Shown: piece after piece, positions 44,290 to 54,364 of the stretch
How the letters are laid out: every line of letters starts with the position of its first letter
Numbering within the stretch: the stretch's first letter is position 1
Assembly (NCBI RefSeq): GCF_030690045.1
Contig: NZ_JAUYHK010000005.1
Location: forward strand, 124,001-188,000
DNA length: 64,000 nucleotides
Source: Thalassospira sp.
GTDB lineage: Bacteria > Pseudomonadota > Alphaproteobacteria > Rhodospirillales > Thalassospiraceae
Direction: 5' to 3'
Position numbers and translations under genes: made by a program
The notes under the pieces: model-generated
Told to the model about the DNA's origin: nothing
The model's input: only the letters and a program-made list of their open reading frames with translations
Database searches by the model: none

Positions 44290-44445
44290 TCGCATATTCC
44301 CTAATTCAAATGGCCATACCTTAAAATATTCTGCCAACAATACCACTTTTCAGGAGCCAGATTGAAGGGAAATTGCCCTAAATTTGCGGTATCCTTCAAT
44401 AATAACCATAAAAGCCGGAAACCTTCAGATCAGGGAGAGAGCACC

Positions 44446-45561
44446 ATGTTGATCGGTGTGCCAAAAGAAATCAAAAACCATGAATATCGCGTTGGCCTGA
44501 CCCCGACATCGGTCCGCGAAGTTGTCGCGCATGGCCACGCGGTGCTTGTTGAAACCAATGCCGGGGCGGGTATTGGCTGTTTCGATGCCGATTATGTTGC
44601 CGCCGGGGCCAAAATTGTTGCCAGCCCGGCTGAAATTTTTGCCACCGCCGATATGGTGGTCAAGGTCAAGGAACCGCAAAAGGTCGAATATGAACAACTG
44701 CACAAGGGCCAGTTGTTATTCACCTATTTGCATCTTGCCCCCGATCCGCAACAGACCGCAGGCCTGATGAAATCCGGTGTGACCGCCATTGCCTATGAAA
44801 CCGTGACGGACCGCAATGGCGGCCTGCCGCTTTTGGCCCCGATGTCCGAAGTGGCCGGACGCATGGCCGCTCAGGTTGCCGCCGCCGCCCTGCAAAAGGC
44901 CAATGGCGGATCGGGCATTCTGATGGGCGGGGTGCCCGGTGTTGCCCCGGCCAAAGTTGTTGTGATTGGCGGCGGGGTGGTCGGTATCAATGCCGCGCGG
45001 ATTGCGGCCGGCATGGGGGCGGATGTCACCATTCTGGACAAAAACCTGCAACGCCTTGCCTATCTCGATGATGTGTTTGGGCCACGCATCAAAACCCAAT
45101 ATGCCACGATTGACGATACCGAATCTTTGGTTCTGGCCGCCGATGTGGTGGTTGGGGCGGTCCTGATCCCCGGTGCGGCGGCACCCAAGCTGGTCAAACG
45201 CGATCAGCTCAAACGCATGAAACCGGGATCGGTTCTGGTCGATGTGGCGATTGATCAGGGCGGCTGTTTTGAAACATCGCACGCCACCACCCATGCCGAC
45301 CCGATCTATATCATTGATGATATCGTGCATTATTGCGTTGCCAATATGCCCGGTGCCGTTGCCCGTACATCAACCTTTGCGCTGAACAACGCCACATTGC
45401 CCTTTACGCTGGCGCTGGCTGACAAGGGCTGGAAAAAAGCCTGTCAGGATGATCCGCATCTGGCCGCCGGGCTGAATGTCCATGACGGACAAATCACCTA
45501 TGAAGCCGTCGCGCGCGATCTTGGCCTTGACTATGTGCCGTTGGCAAAAATTTCGGGCTGA
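44446..45561 (+). CDS. ald: Alanine dehydrogenase
   Basis: A 371-residue NAD-dependent enzyme interconverting L-alanine with pyruvate and ammonia, exactly the family length. The N-terminus MLIGVPKEIKNHEYRVGLTP is diagnostic, with the active-site Arg15 and a Lys in KVKEPQ. The Rossmann motif is VIGGGVVGINAA, and LAPMSEVAGRMA and GVPGVAPAKV are conserved. AGGGAGA precedes the ATG. It is divergent from the Lrp gene. Confidence 0.95.
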   Translation: MLIGVPKEIKNHEYRVGLTPTSVREVVAHGHAVLVETNAGAGIGCFDADYVAAGAKIVASPAEIFATADMVVKVKEPQKVEYEQLHKGQLLFTYLHLAPDPQQTAGLMKSGVTAIAYETVTDRNGGLPLLAPMSEVAGRMAAQVAAAALQKANGGSGILMGGVPGVAPAKVVVIGGGVVGINAARIAAGMGADVTILDKNLQRLAYLDDVFGPRIKTQYATIDDTESLVLAADVVVGAVLIPGAAAPKLVKRDQLKRMKPGSVLVDVAIDQGGCFETSHATTHADPIYIIDDIVHYCVANMPGAVARTSTFALNNATLPFTLALADKGWKKACQDDPHLAAGLNVHDGQITYEAVARDLGLDYVPLAKISG

Positions 45562-45585
45562 TCGCGGTCACCCTCCACCAGAACG

Positions 45586-45621
45586 ACAGGGCGGCAGATC
45601 AATTCCGCCCTGTTTGCTTTT
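45586..45621 (+). terminator. Terminator of ald
   Basis: ACAGGGCGG/CCGCCCTGT with a ten-base loop, followed by TTGCTTTT. Confidence 0.75.
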
Positions 45622-45674
45622 CACAGGATTGTGTTAGCATCGCCGCGTCATTGGAAACGTAATCAGGGGGCATC

Positions 45675-46316
45675 ATGGAAATTTCAATGCTGATCGGCGC
45701 CATGGTGGCAGCGGCCATTTATACATTGACCCCCGGCCCGGCCTTTCTGGCGATGCTGGGCATCGGGGCGGCACAGGGGCGCGGGGCCAGTGCCGGTTTC
45801 CTGTTCGGGCATTTTGCCGGGGACATGATGTGGGCCAGTCTGGCCCTTGTCGCCATCATCGGATCACGGGTTTTAAACCCGATGATGTTTGATATTCTGG
45901 CGATGATTTGTGGGGTTTATCTGTTCTGGCTGGGGGTGCGGGCCGTGATGGCAAAACGCCGAATCGATGGCAGTGTCGATATCATCGTCAAACGTCCGTG
46001 GCGGCGCGGCTTTATTTTCGGCATCACCAATCCCAAGGGATATCCGGTGGCGGTGGCGATGTTTACCGCCCTTTTGGCCAAAGATGCCGCCTTTCTGGAT
46101 TGGAGCAGCATGACGGGGCTGCTCAGTGCGGCAGCAGTTGGTTTTTTGCTGGCCGATATGATCCTGATCTGGGTTGTCGGCCTTGGCGTTTTGCGCCGGT
46201 TTTACCAGCGCCATGAAATCTGGATCGTCCGGGCAACCGGCGTCCTTTTCATCGGCTTTGCCATTCAGGCGATCATGAGTTCCCTGCCCGGCCTTGCGGG
46301 CTGGCGCAGACCCTAA
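45675..46316 (+). CDS. LysE/RhtB family translocator
   Basis: A 213-residue amino-acid exporter-type protein with about six helices. YTLTPGPAFLAMLGIGAAQG has the Pro-Gly-Pro motif and GVYLFWLGVRAVM the third-helix motif. It shares only low similarity with the other LysE protein in the window. Its stop overlaps the 3' end of the LysR gene on the other strand by 4 bases. Confidence 0.88.
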   Translation: MEISMLIGAMVAAAIYTLTPGPAFLAMLGIGAAQGRGASAGFLFGHFAGDMMWASLALVAIIGSRVLNPMMFDILAMICGVYLFWLGVRAVMAKRRIDGSVDIIVKRPWRRGFIFGITNPKGYPVAVAMFTALLAKDAAFLDWSSMTGLLSAAAVGFLLADMILIWVVGLGVLRRFYQRHEIWIVRATGVLFIGFAIQAIMSSLPGLAGWRRP

Positions 46317-47236
46317 TCCGTCATTGTCGCTGTATCGGCGGCGAATTGCCGGGCGGCATCGACAAAATGCCGTACCACCGGTGACATGCTGTTGATCGGC
46401 CATGCCAGTGACAAATCCACGGAGTCGCCGGGTAATTCCGGCATCGGCGCATAAACGACATCAGGATGGGGCGTATGCGTCACCCAGTTCGGTGCAATAC
46501 CCACCCCGATTCCGGCGGCAACCATTGCCACAATCCCCATCGTATGCCCGATTTCCTCGGTGATATTCAGGTTTATGCCGTGACGGCGGGCATATTGCAT
46601 CACAACATTCTGGTAACTGATGCCCAAAATCGGTGCATAGGCCATATAAGGCAGTCCGGCAAAATCGCGTAACGTGATGTTTTTCTTGTCCGCCAAGGGA
46701 TGATCCGCCGGGATCAAACCGACAAATCCCTCGCTGAACAGATGTTCGATATTTAAATTCGCCTTGGTCCGTGGGGGGCGAATAAAGGCGACATCAATTT
46801 TATGTTCCGCCATCAGGTCCAGTTGTTCATTCGTCGTCAGGATTTTGATATCGATCCGTGTATCCGGGCAGCGTTGGCGAAACAGCCGGATGATTTGCGG
46901 CAGGCAAATATGGATAACCGGCGAAACGCAGCCAATGGTCAACTTCCCGCTAGCCTGCCCCATCACCAGACGCGCCGCATCAACGCCGATTTCCACCTGG
47001 GAAATCGCGTTACGCGCCTTTTCCAGAAAGACACTTCCGGCCTCGGTTAACTGCACACTGCGCGTCGTGCGTTCCAGCAATTGCACGCCGATGCGTTCTT
47101 CCAGTTGTTTGATTTGCTGACTGAGCGGGGCCTGCGCAATGCCCAATCGTTCAGCGGCACGCCCGAAATGCAGTTCGTCGGCGACACAGATAAAATAGCG
47201 CAAATGCCGAAGTTCGATGCGATTATTGATACTCAT
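46313..47236 (-). CDS. LysR family regulator of the TRAP operon
   Basis: A 307-residue LysR protein. Winged HTH: RYFICVADELHFGRAAERLG then QAPLSQQIKQLEERIGVQLL, similar to the CatR/BenM-type group. The effector domain includes LTIGCVSPVIHICLPQIIRLF. It diverges from the TRAP transporter genes, with an AT-rich 128-base gap, so it probably activates that operon in response to its substrate. Confidence 0.9.
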   Translation of the reverse strand: MSINNRIELRHLRYFICVADELHFGRAAERLGIAQAPLSQQIKQLEERIGVQLLERTTRSVQLTEAGSVFLEKARNAISQVEIGVDAARLVMGQASGKLTIGCVSPVIHICLPQIIRLFRQRCPDTRIDIKILTTNEQLDLMAEHKIDVAFIRPPRTKANLNIEHLFSEGFVGLIPADHPLADKKNITLRDFAGLPYMAYAPILGISYQNVVMQYARRHGINLNITEEIGHTMGIVAMVAAGIGVGIAPNWVTHTPHPDVVYAPMPELPGDSVDLSLAWPINSMSPVVRHFVDAARQFAADTATMTD

Positions 47237-47364
47237 TAGATATAAATACCATCAATATATATATTGGACAAGATCAATCCAGTTCGGTCTATTAACCGTC
47301 AGAGAGGCGATCATGCCCAGCCATAACAATCCGGCGGGACTGATCCACATGGAGACGTGAAACA

Positions 47365-47886
47365 ATGCAACAAACAGAATCCCCTCCGCCCCAAAAGGCT
47401 ACCGACCTTGCCCTGCCGTTCAAAATTCTGGTCGGTGCGGCACTGGCGATGATTGTCATCCTGACGTTGTCGCAGGTGTTTTTCCGATATTTCCTGTCCA
47501 GCCCCATTCTATGGAGCGAGGAACTCAGTCGCCTGACCGTGGTCTGGATGACTTTTATTGGCGCCGCCGTTGTGTGCTGGCAGGGGCGTCATCTGGCCGT
47601 TGATGTGTTTGTCGCCCGGTTACCCACCCGCGCCCGTCAGATCCTGCGCCACGTCAACCAGCTTTTGGCAATCGGGTTTCTGGTGATCATGACCTACAAA
47701 AGTTTCCGGATCGTCCGGCTTGAAAGTTTTCAGGATATGAGCGTCCTGCCCCTGCCCGGCGGAACGGTGCGGCTTGCCGCCACGGTTGGCGGCATTCTGA
47801 TGATTGTCGCCCTGCTGGCCCGTTTGTTTCTGGCCCGTCGTTTCCGGTCATCCGCACAGGATGACTATGATTCTTCTGCAATGTAA
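47365..47886 (+). CDS. TRAP transporter small permease (DctQ)
   Basis: A 173-residue membrane protein with four helices, the small subunit of a TRAP importer. The motif WSEELSRLTVVWMTFIGAAV is the DctQ signature. GGAG ten bases before the ATG. The large permease follows after 11 bases. TRAP systems use a sodium gradient, suiting a marine organism. Confidence 0.9.
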   Translation: MQQTESPPPQKATDLALPFKILVGAALAMIVILTLSQVFFRYFLSSPILWSEELSRLTVVWMTFIGAAVVCWQGRHLAVDVFVARLPTRARQILRHVNQLLAIGFLVIMTYKSFRIVRLESFQDMSVLPLPGGTVRLAATVGGILMIVALLARLFLARRFRSSAQDDYDSSAM

Positions 47887-47897
47887 GGGCAGGCAAA

Positions 47898-49175
47898 ATG
47901 ACTGTTGCGCTTATTCTTATCCTGCTTGTCATTCTGTTGCTGATGGGAATGCCGCTGGCATTTGCCATGGGGGTGACGACCACGGCCTATCTTTATCTGA
48001 CCGGCATTGATGCCGGGATGCTGACCCAGCGAATGACCGCCTCCATCGACAGTTTTCTGATCCTTGCCATTCCGTTTTTCTATCTGGCAGGCGAACTGAT
48101 GAATGCCTGCCGCCTGACGGACCGCATCATCGGCATGTCCCGCGCCTTGGTCGGCCATATTCATGGTGGTCTGGCACAGGTCAATATTTTCGCCAGCATG
48201 ATCTTTTCGGGCATGTCCGGTTCGGCCACCGCCGATACCACCGCCCTGGGTTCCGTCCTGATTCCGGCGATGAAAAAAGAAGGCTACCCTGCACCGTTTT
48301 CTGCCGCTGTCACCGTGGCATCGGCGCTGGTGGGACCGATGATCCCCCCCAGTGTGGCATTGGTGATTTATGGTACGCTTGCCAATGTCTCAATCGGACG
48401 TCTGCTGATTGCCGGGGTCATTCCCGGCGTGGTGATCATACTGACCCAGATGGTTTTCACCTATTTCGTCGCCCGCCATCACAATTATCCGCGTTATCCC
48501 CGCGCCAGCATCGGGGAAGTCACCGATTCACTGCTCAAGGGCGGGCCTGCCTTGCTGTTTCCGGTGATCATTGTCGGCGGCATTTTGCTGGGTATTTTCT
48601 CGCCCACGGAATCGGCGGCAATTGCGGTGCTGTATGGCGTTGTCCTTGGGTTTTTGTATCGTCAGATGACCTTGCGCAAACTGGGTTCGGTTCTGGTTGA
48701 TGTCGGGCTGGGCAGTTGCCGGATTTTGCTGATTGTCGCAGCATCCGCCGCCTTTAGCTGGGTCATGGTGCGTGAAAATGTGCCGCAAGGCATCGGCATG
48801 GCCATTGGCAATATCTCCAGCGATCCGTTGATCGTTCTGACCATTATGCTGGTGGTTCTGGTACTGGTCGGACTGTTTATGGTCGCCTCTTCGGCCGAAA
48901 TCGTCCTTACCCCCATTCTGGTGCCGGTCATCCTGCAATTTGGCATTGATCCGGTTCATTTTGGCGTCCTGATGGTTTTTACCCTGATCATTGGCGGGGC
49001 AACACCGCCGGTCGGCATCCTGATGTTTATCGCCCAGGATATCGCCAAGATATCCCACGGCCAGATGGTCCGTGCGATGGTGCCGTTTTACATCCCCCTT
49101 TTCATCGCCGTGGTCTTGCTGGCTGCTTTCCCGCAGATCACCCTTTTCCTGCCAAACCTTGTGTTTGGTTCCTGA
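47898..49175 (+). CDS. TRAP transporter large permease (DctM)
   Basis: A 425-residue protein with about twelve helices. Typical blocks are MGMPLAFAMGVTTTAYLYL, FSGMSGSATADTTALGSVLI, ALVGPMIPPSVALVIYG and GGATPPVGILMFIAQDIAK. It is the ion-coupled transport subunit and pairs with the DctQ subunit before it and the DctP protein encoded after the creatininase. Confidence 0.93.
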   Translation: MTVALILILLVILLLMGMPLAFAMGVTTTAYLYLTGIDAGMLTQRMTASIDSFLILAIPFFYLAGELMNACRLTDRIIGMSRALVGHIHGGLAQVNIFASMIFSGMSGSATADTTALGSVLIPAMKKEGYPAPFSAAVTVASALVGPMIPPSVALVIYGTLANVSIGRLLIAGVIPGVVIILTQMVFTYFVARHHNYPRYPRASIGEVTDSLLKGGPALLFPVIIVGGILLGIFSPTESAAIAVLYGVVLGFLYRQMTLRKLGSVLVDVGLGSCRILLIVAASAAFSWVMVRENVPQGIGMAIGNISSDPLIVLTIMLVVLVLVGLFMVASSAEIVLTPILVPVILQFGIDPVHFGVLMVFTLIIGGATPPVGILMFIAQDIAKISHGQMVRAMVPFYIPLFIAVVLLAAFPQITLFLPNLVFGS

Positions 49176-49199
49176 TCCTGACTGTTTTCGGAGACTTGA

Positions 49200-50039
49200 A
49201 TGTCGGTTGCATCGACGACACACAAACACCTGCTTAAAGACATGACCTTTCTGGAATTCCAGGATCGTCTGACCGAAGATCCGGTAATCTTGGTTTCGCT
49301 GGGGTCACAGGAAGAACAGGGTCCGGTTGCCCCGATGGGTGACTATATGCTGACCGATGTTCTGGCAGGTCGCATCGCACAAAAATCCGGGGCGATTGCC
49401 GCCCCGATTATCCCGTTTGGCTATGCCGATTATTTCCGGACGGTGCCCGGCGGCGTGCAACTGCGTGCAGAAACCTTTGTCGCCGTTCTGACCGACATTA
49501 TCGAAAATTTCACCGACCACGGCATCAGCAAAATCGTCATTCTGAACGGTCATAGCGGCAATTACCCGCTGATTGATCAGGTAATTCGCAACATCAAACG
49601 CGAACAGGGTCTTTTGATCCCCTGCCTGAATTTATGGCGGCTGATCCCGGCTGCGATGTGGCAGGAACTGCATCCTGATCTGGGTATGAAGGCATTCGGT
49701 CACGGTGGCGATCCCCTGACCTCGGTTTATTTGCATCTGTTCCCGGAACTGATGCGCATGGATCTTCTCTCGCACGAGGAGAAGAAAGGCGATCTTCTGG
49801 GCCTTCCCACTGCCGGGTTGGCCGGAATTCGCTTCAGGGACAGCGAGGTTGCCCTTGCTGTTGATGTGACCGATCGTTGCGGCAACGGCATCGCAGGCGG
49901 CGCGCCGGAACATTCCAGCGCCGAAAAAGGTGAAAAAATCGCCACCTATCTTGTCGATTATTGCAGCGATTTCATCACTCATTTTGCCACACAAAATCCA
50001 CGCACTGAAACCAAAAAAAACGGGAGTCTTCGGACATGA
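49200..50039 (+). CDS. Creatininase family amidohydrolase
   Basis: A 279-residue metal-dependent cyclic-amide hydrolase fold. Metal ligands are expected in LGSQEEQGPVAPMGDY (Glu and Asp), VILNGHSGNYPL (His) and GHGGDPLTS with the following Glu region. Family members include creatininase, 3-dehydro-scyllo-inosose hydrolase and formamide-forming enzymes in cofactor pathways. Placement inside a TRAP operon, between the permeases and the binding protein, suggests it opens or cleaves the imported substrate. The stop overlaps the DctP start by ATGA. Confidence 0.87.
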   Translation: MSVASTTHKHLLKDMTFLEFQDRLTEDPVILVSLGSQEEQGPVAPMGDYMLTDVLAGRIAQKSGAIAAPIIPFGYADYFRTVPGGVQLRAETFVAVLTDIIENFTDHGISKIVILNGHSGNYPLIDQVIRNIKREQGLLIPCLNLWRLIPAAMWQELHPDLGMKAFGHGGDPLTSVYLHLFPELMRMDLLSHEEKKGDLLGLPTAGLAGIRFRDSEVALAVDVTDRCGNGIAGGAPEHSSAEKGEKIATYLVDYCSDFITHFATQNPRTETKKNGSLRT

Positions 50040-51016
50040 ATACGAAACTGAAAACAGCCCTGTTATCACTGGGGCTTACTTTTGGCGCGATAAGTGCCAG
50101 TCAGGCTGCCACCGAAATCCGCTATGCGCTGTGGGCCAATCAGGGAGAAGCCCAATATGAAGGCGCGCTGGAATTCAAGCGCGTCGTCGAAGCAGAATCC
50201 GATGGCAAATATAGCGTCACCGTTTATGGCGGTGACCAGTTAGGCACACCGCGCGAACTGTTTTCGCAACTGGCGCTTGGCATTACGCAAATTTCTGCCA
50301 GCGGCGATCCCGGTATGAAGGAAATCGAATATCTTGCTATTCCCTATCTGATGAAGGGGCTTCAGAATTACGCCGAAGTTCTCGAAACCGATTTTGGCAA
50401 GGCCTGGAACCAGCAACTGATTGAAGAACGCGAATTGCGCCTTCTCGGCTTTATGCCGCGCAATCCGCGCCAGATCAGCGCCAATATTGAAATCAATTCG
50501 ATTGACGATCTCAAGGGGCTGAAATTGCGGTCGCCGGAACGCGATTACTACGTCAAATCACTCTCAGCATTGGGGGCCAACCCCACCCCGATGGCCTTTG
50601 CCGAAGTTTATACCGGTTTGCAGGCCGGGGTTGTGGACGGGCAGGAAAACCCCGTCGAAACGATCCATGCCGCCAAATTTTACGAAGTCCAGAAATCCAT
50701 CGCCATGGTCGATTACATCAGCAAACCGGCCTATGTGATGATCAGCAATACCTTCTGGGAAGGGTTGAGCAACGAAGACAAGGCCCTGATGACGCGTGCC
50801 AATGATGCGTCGAACACTGTGATCAACGGGCTTCTGCCCAAACAGACAGAACAAATGATCGACGAAATGAAAGCCGCCGGGATTACCTTTACCCATCCCG
50901 ATCTGGCACCCTTCATCGCAGCGACCCAATCGGTCCGCGATGAACTGGGCACGGCCACTTGGGGCGATGATGTCTATCAGCAGATCGTCACCATCGGCCA
51001 AAAAGACTTCAATTAA
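50036..51016 (+). CDS. TRAP transporter substrate-binding protein (DctP)
   Basis: A 326-residue periplasmic protein. The signal peptide (residues 1-24) ends SQAA. DctP blocks seen are TVYGGDQLGTPRELFSQLAL, LKGLKLRSPERDYYVKS with the substrate carboxylate Arg, ALGANPTPMAFAEVYTGLQ and GVVDGQENP. The conserved Arg implies a carboxylate group on the substrate, consistent with an N-acyl amino acid or similar. Confidence 0.92.
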   Translation: MNTKLKTALLSLGLTFGAISASQAATEIRYALWANQGEAQYEGALEFKRVVEAESDGKYSVTVYGGDQLGTPRELFSQLALGITQISASGDPGMKEIEYLAIPYLMKGLQNYAEVLETDFGKAWNQQLIEERELRLLGFMPRNPRQISANIEINSIDDLKGLKLRSPERDYYVKSLSALGANPTPMAFAEVYTGLQAGVVDGQENPVETIHAAKFYEVQKSIAMVDYISKPAYVMISNTFWEGLSNEDKALMTRANDASNTVINGLLPKQTEQMIDEMKAAGITFTHPDLAPFIAATQSVRDELGTATWGDDVYQQIVTIGQKDFN

Positions 51017-51054
51017 CCCGATACCCGGCCCGTTTCTGACAGGATAACACGACC

Positions 51055-52254
51055 ATGACTTCTGCCCCGCTTGAATTGCTCATTGATGATATCGTCGATG
51101 AAATTTCAGACAATCTGATTGCCATCCGGCGCGACTTGCACCGGTTTCCCGAACTGGGCTTTGAGGAAGTCAAAACCTCAAGGAAAATTTGCGATTATCT
51201 TGAAGACAATCGCATTGTCTATCGTTCCGGATTTGGCAAAACAGGGGTGGCAGCCGTCATCAATCCTGATGAAACGGGCCGGATCATCGGTGTGCGCGGC
51301 GACATTGATGCCCTGCCCATCCTTGAAAAATCTGGCCTGTCATTCGCGTCGGAAAATTCCGGCGTCATGCATGCCTGCGGCCATGATGCCCATACAGCCA
51401 TTGCGCTGGGCGTTGCCACCGTCCTGTCACGGCTTGCAGACCGCCTTCCCGGTCGCGCGATGATCGTCTTTCAACCAGCTGAAGAAGGTCTGGGCGGGGC
51501 GCGGGCGATGCTGGCCGATGGTCTGTTTGACTGGATGCGTCCCGATATCATGCTGGGCTATCATAACTGGCCCCTGTTGCCCGGTGGTGTGATTGGCTGG
51601 CATCCAGAGGTGTCGTTTGCGTCGTCTGATCCGTTCGATGTTGTGATCGAAGGGATATCAGGACATGGTGCCCACCCCCATTTGTCGGTCGATCCCATTG
51701 TTGCCGCCGCCCAGTTCATCTTGCAGGCACAAACCATCGTCAGCCGTGAAATCGCGCCGCTGAGTGCCGCAGTCGTTACAGTTGGCCGCATTGATGGCGG
51801 CAGTGCGCGTAACCAGATCCCGGATCGGGTCACCCTGCAAGGGGCGATCCGCACCCAGTCCGAAGATATCCGCATCGCAACACAGGATGCCCTGAAACGC
51901 ATCGCCAAGGGTATTGGCGATGCGACCCGCACCAAAATCCATGTTGATTTCCTGCAAGGTGTTGGTGTGGTCCGCAGCAACCCGGTCATTCTGGAATCGG
52001 TGGTCGATACCGCCCGCGACATTCTGGGCGATGAAAATGTTGTCTGCCTGCCACAGGGATCAATGGGCAGCGAGGATTTCGCCGAATTTTCGGCCCTTGT
52101 CCCCAGCGCACATTTACGGATTGGTTCCAAAGCCACCGACCGCACCACGATGCTTCATCGCAGTGATTTCGATCTGGATGAACGGTGCATTGCAACGGCT
52201 GTCCGTGTACTTAGCGCCGCCGTTTTCCGCCTGATGCATGCAAACAACACATAA
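51055..52254 (+). CDS. M20 family metallo-amidohydrolase
   Basis: A 399-residue enzyme of the hippurate hydrolase/IAA-amino acid hydrolase group. Metal and catalytic residues are in HACGHDAHTAIALGVA, QPAEEGLGGARAML (catalytic Glu pair), GHGAHPHLSVDPI (dimer domain) and GSEDFAEFSALVP. It removes acyl groups from N-acyl amino acids. It lies 38 bases after the DctP gene and ends the operon at a strong terminator, so it likely finishes degradation of the TRAP substrate. Confidence 0.92.
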   Translation: MTSAPLELLIDDIVDEISDNLIAIRRDLHRFPELGFEEVKTSRKICDYLEDNRIVYRSGFGKTGVAAVINPDETGRIIGVRGDIDALPILEKSGLSFASENSGVMHACGHDAHTAIALGVATVLSRLADRLPGRAMIVFQPAEEGLGGARAMLADGLFDWMRPDIMLGYHNWPLLPGGVIGWHPEVSFASSDPFDVVIEGISGHGAHPHLSVDPIVAAAQFILQAQTIVSREIAPLSAAVVTVGRIDGGSARNQIPDRVTLQGAIRTQSEDIRIATQDALKRIAKGIGDATRTKIHVDFLQGVGVVRSNPVILESVVDTARDILGDENVVCLPQGSMGSEDFAEFSALVPSAHLRIGSKATDRTTMLHRSDFDLDERCIATAVRVLSAAVFRLMHANNT

Positions 52255-52301
52255 CCGGACACCCTGGGAACGGACCAAGTCTCCCCCGTTCCTAACTGAA
52301 G

Positions 52302-52335
52302 CCGGGCCATCTTTTTAAGATGGCCCGGTCTTTTT
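52302..52335 (+). terminator. Terminator of the TRAP operon
   Basis: CCGGGCCATCTT/AAGATGGCCCGG, a 12-base perfect stem with a three-base loop, followed by TCTTTTT. It ends two bases before the ilvD stop, so the convergent ilvD transcript probably uses the same hairpin. Confidence 0.92.
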
Positions 52336-52337
52336 AA

Positions 52338-54182
52338 TCAGCCTTCAACCTGCGATACATCGCGCACAGCGCCCATATCGGCGCTGGTTGCCATGGCGGC
52401 ATAGGCGCGCAGGGCCGGGGTGATTTTGCGCGGGCGCGATTTCACCGGTTTCCAGCCTTTTTTGTCCATTTCCTCACGACGTGCCGCCAGAATAGCGTCA
52501 TCCACCGCGATTTTGATGGTGCGGTTCGGAATGTCGATATCGATCATATCGCCCGCTTCGATCAGGCCAATTGCGCCACCGGCCGCTGCCTCGGGCGAAA
52601 CGTGACCAATCGACAGTCCCGACGTACCGCCGGAAAAACGGCCATCGGTAATCAGCGCACAGGCCTTGCCCAGCCCCATCGATTTCAGATAGCTGGTCGG
52701 ATACAGCATTTCCTGCATACCCGGCCCACCTTTGGGACCTTCATAGCGAATGATGACCACATCCCCCGCCTTGACCTCGCCACCCAGAACCTTGGCCACC
52801 GCCTCGTCCTGACTTTCACAAATCACGGCCGGGCCGCTGAATTTCAGGATGCTTTCATCCACACCGGCAGTTTTGACAATGCAGCCCTTGGGTGCCAGAT
52901 TGCCAAACAAAACGGCAAGCCCGCCATCCTTGCTATAGGCATGCGCCATATCGCGAATACAGCCGTCTTTTTCATCGATATCAAGGCTGTCCCAATAGCG
53001 TTCCTGACTGAATGCCACCTGTGTCGGCACCCCGCCGGGGGCCGCGGAAAAGAATTTATGAACCTTGGCATCGCTGGTGCGGCGGATATCCCATTTTTCC
53101 AATGCCTCGGCCATGGTTTTGCTATGCACGGTCGGAACATCGGTATGCAACAATCCACCGCGTTCCAACTCGCCCAGAATGCGCATGATACCACCAGCCC
53201 GATGGACGTCTTCCATGTGATATATCGGATGGCTCGGTGCGACCTTGGACAGGTGTGGCACCTTGCGCGACAGGCGATCCATGTCTTGCATCGTAAAACT
53301 GACTTCGGCCTCAAGCGCAATCGCCAGCAAATGCAAAACCGTGTTGGTTGACCCCCCCATCGCGATATCAAGCGCCATGGCGTTTTCAAAGGATTTGAAG
53401 GTCGCAATACCACGCGGGGTCGCGGTGATGTCGTCTTCTTCGTAATAACGTTTGGCCAGACGGACCGATGTCCGGGCGGCTTCAAGGAACAATTCCTGAC
53501 GCGCCGCATGGGTTGCCAGAACCGATCCGTTCCCCGGCAAGGCAAGGCCAAGGGCCTCGGCCAGACAATTCATCGAATTGGCGGTAAACATGCCCGAACA
53601 GGACCCGCATGTCGGACAGGCCGACCGCTCAACGGTTTTGACCTGTTCATCGGAAATCTTGGGATCGGCGGCCTGTACCATCGCATCAACCAGATCAAGG
53701 TGGTGTTCCTTGCCATCAATTATGGCTTTCCCGGCCTCCATCGGCCCACCCGAAACAAAAACAGCCGGAATGTTCAGGCGCATCGCCGCCATCAACATGC
53801 CCGGCGTGATTTTGTCGCAGTTGGAAATGCACACCATCGCATCGGCGCAATGGGCATTGACCATATATTCGACGGAATCGGCAATGATTTCACGCGACGG
53901 CAGGCTATAAAGCATGCCGTCATGGCCCATCGCAATACCGTCATCAACGGCAATTGTGTTGAATTCCTTGGCAACGCCACCTGCGGCCTCAATCTCACGC
54001 GCCACCATCTGCCCCAGATCCTTGAGATGGACGTGACCGGGCACAAACTGGGTAAAACTGTTGACGACCGCAATGATCGGTTTGTCGAAATCTTCGTCTT
54101 TCATACCCGTGGCGCGCCAAAGGCCGCGCGCACCGGCCATATTGCGACCATGTGTTGTTGTACGGGACCGATATACCGGCAT
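52338..54182 (-). CDS. ilvD: Dihydroxy-acid dehydratase
   Basis: A 614-residue Fe-S dehydratase of branched-chain amino acid and pantothenate biosynthesis, close to the 616 of E. coli IlvD. Cluster cysteines are in [13 protein letters not shown] and [39 protein letters not shown] and [20 protein letters not shown] are further signatures. AGAGAGAGG precedes the ATG by about nine bases. Confidence 0.96.
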   Translation of the reverse strand: MPVYRSRTTTHGRNMAGARGLWRATGMKDEDFDKPIIAVVNSFTQFVPGHVHLKDLGQMVAREIEAAGGVAKEFNTIAVDDGIAMGHDGMLYSLPSREIIADSVEYMVNAHCADAMVCISNCDKITPGMLMAAMRLNIPAVFVSGGPMEAGKAIIDGKEHHLDLVDAMVQAADPKISDEQVKTVERSACPTCGSCSGMFTANSMNCLAEALGLALPGNGSVLATHAARQELFLEAARTSVRLAKRYYEEDDITATPRGIATFKSFENAMALDIAMGGSTNTVLHLLAIALEAEVSFTMQDMDRLSRKVPHLSKVAPSHPIYHMEDVHRAGGIMRILGELERGGLLHTDVPTVHSKTMAEALEKWDIRRTSDAKVHKFFSAAPGGVPTQVAFSQERYWDSLDIDEKDGCIRDMAHAYSKDGGLAVLFGNLAPKGCIVKTAGVDESILKFSGPAVICESQDEAVAKVLGGEVKAGDVVIIRYEGPKGGPGMQEMLYPTSYLKSMGLGKACALITDGRFSGGTSGLSIGHVSPEAAAGGAIGLIEAGDMIDIDIPNRTIKIAVDDAILAARREEMDKKGWKPVKSRPRKITPALRAYAAMATSADMGAVRDVSQVEG

Positions 54183-54250
54183 GGAACGAACCTCTCTCTT
54201 TCAGACTGATTTTATTTATATGCCTTCTAACACGGACATGGCGCATTTTG

Positions 54251-54278
54251 ACAGTATTTTGGCCGAAAGTTTCTGCAA
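54251..54278 (-). promoter_or_regulatory. Candidate promoter of ilvD
   Basis: On the minus strand TTGCAG and TACTGT are separated by 16 bases, giving a leader of about 65 bases before ilvD. No leader peptide rich in branched-chain residues was found. Confidence 0.4.
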
Positions 54279-54323
54279 ACCTGCCTTGCGGGTATTTTTG
54301 ATACAGACCGGATTTGCCCGCAG

Positions 54324-54343
54324 AGGCCCTTGACGGGCCTTTT
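54324..54343 (+). terminator. Terminator-like hairpin in the ilvD upstream region
   Basis: AGGCCC/GGGCCT with a five-base loop, followed by TTTT on the plus strand. No plus-strand gene ends before it. Confidence 0.45.
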
Positions 54344-54364
54344 ACACCAAATCCTACACCAAAT

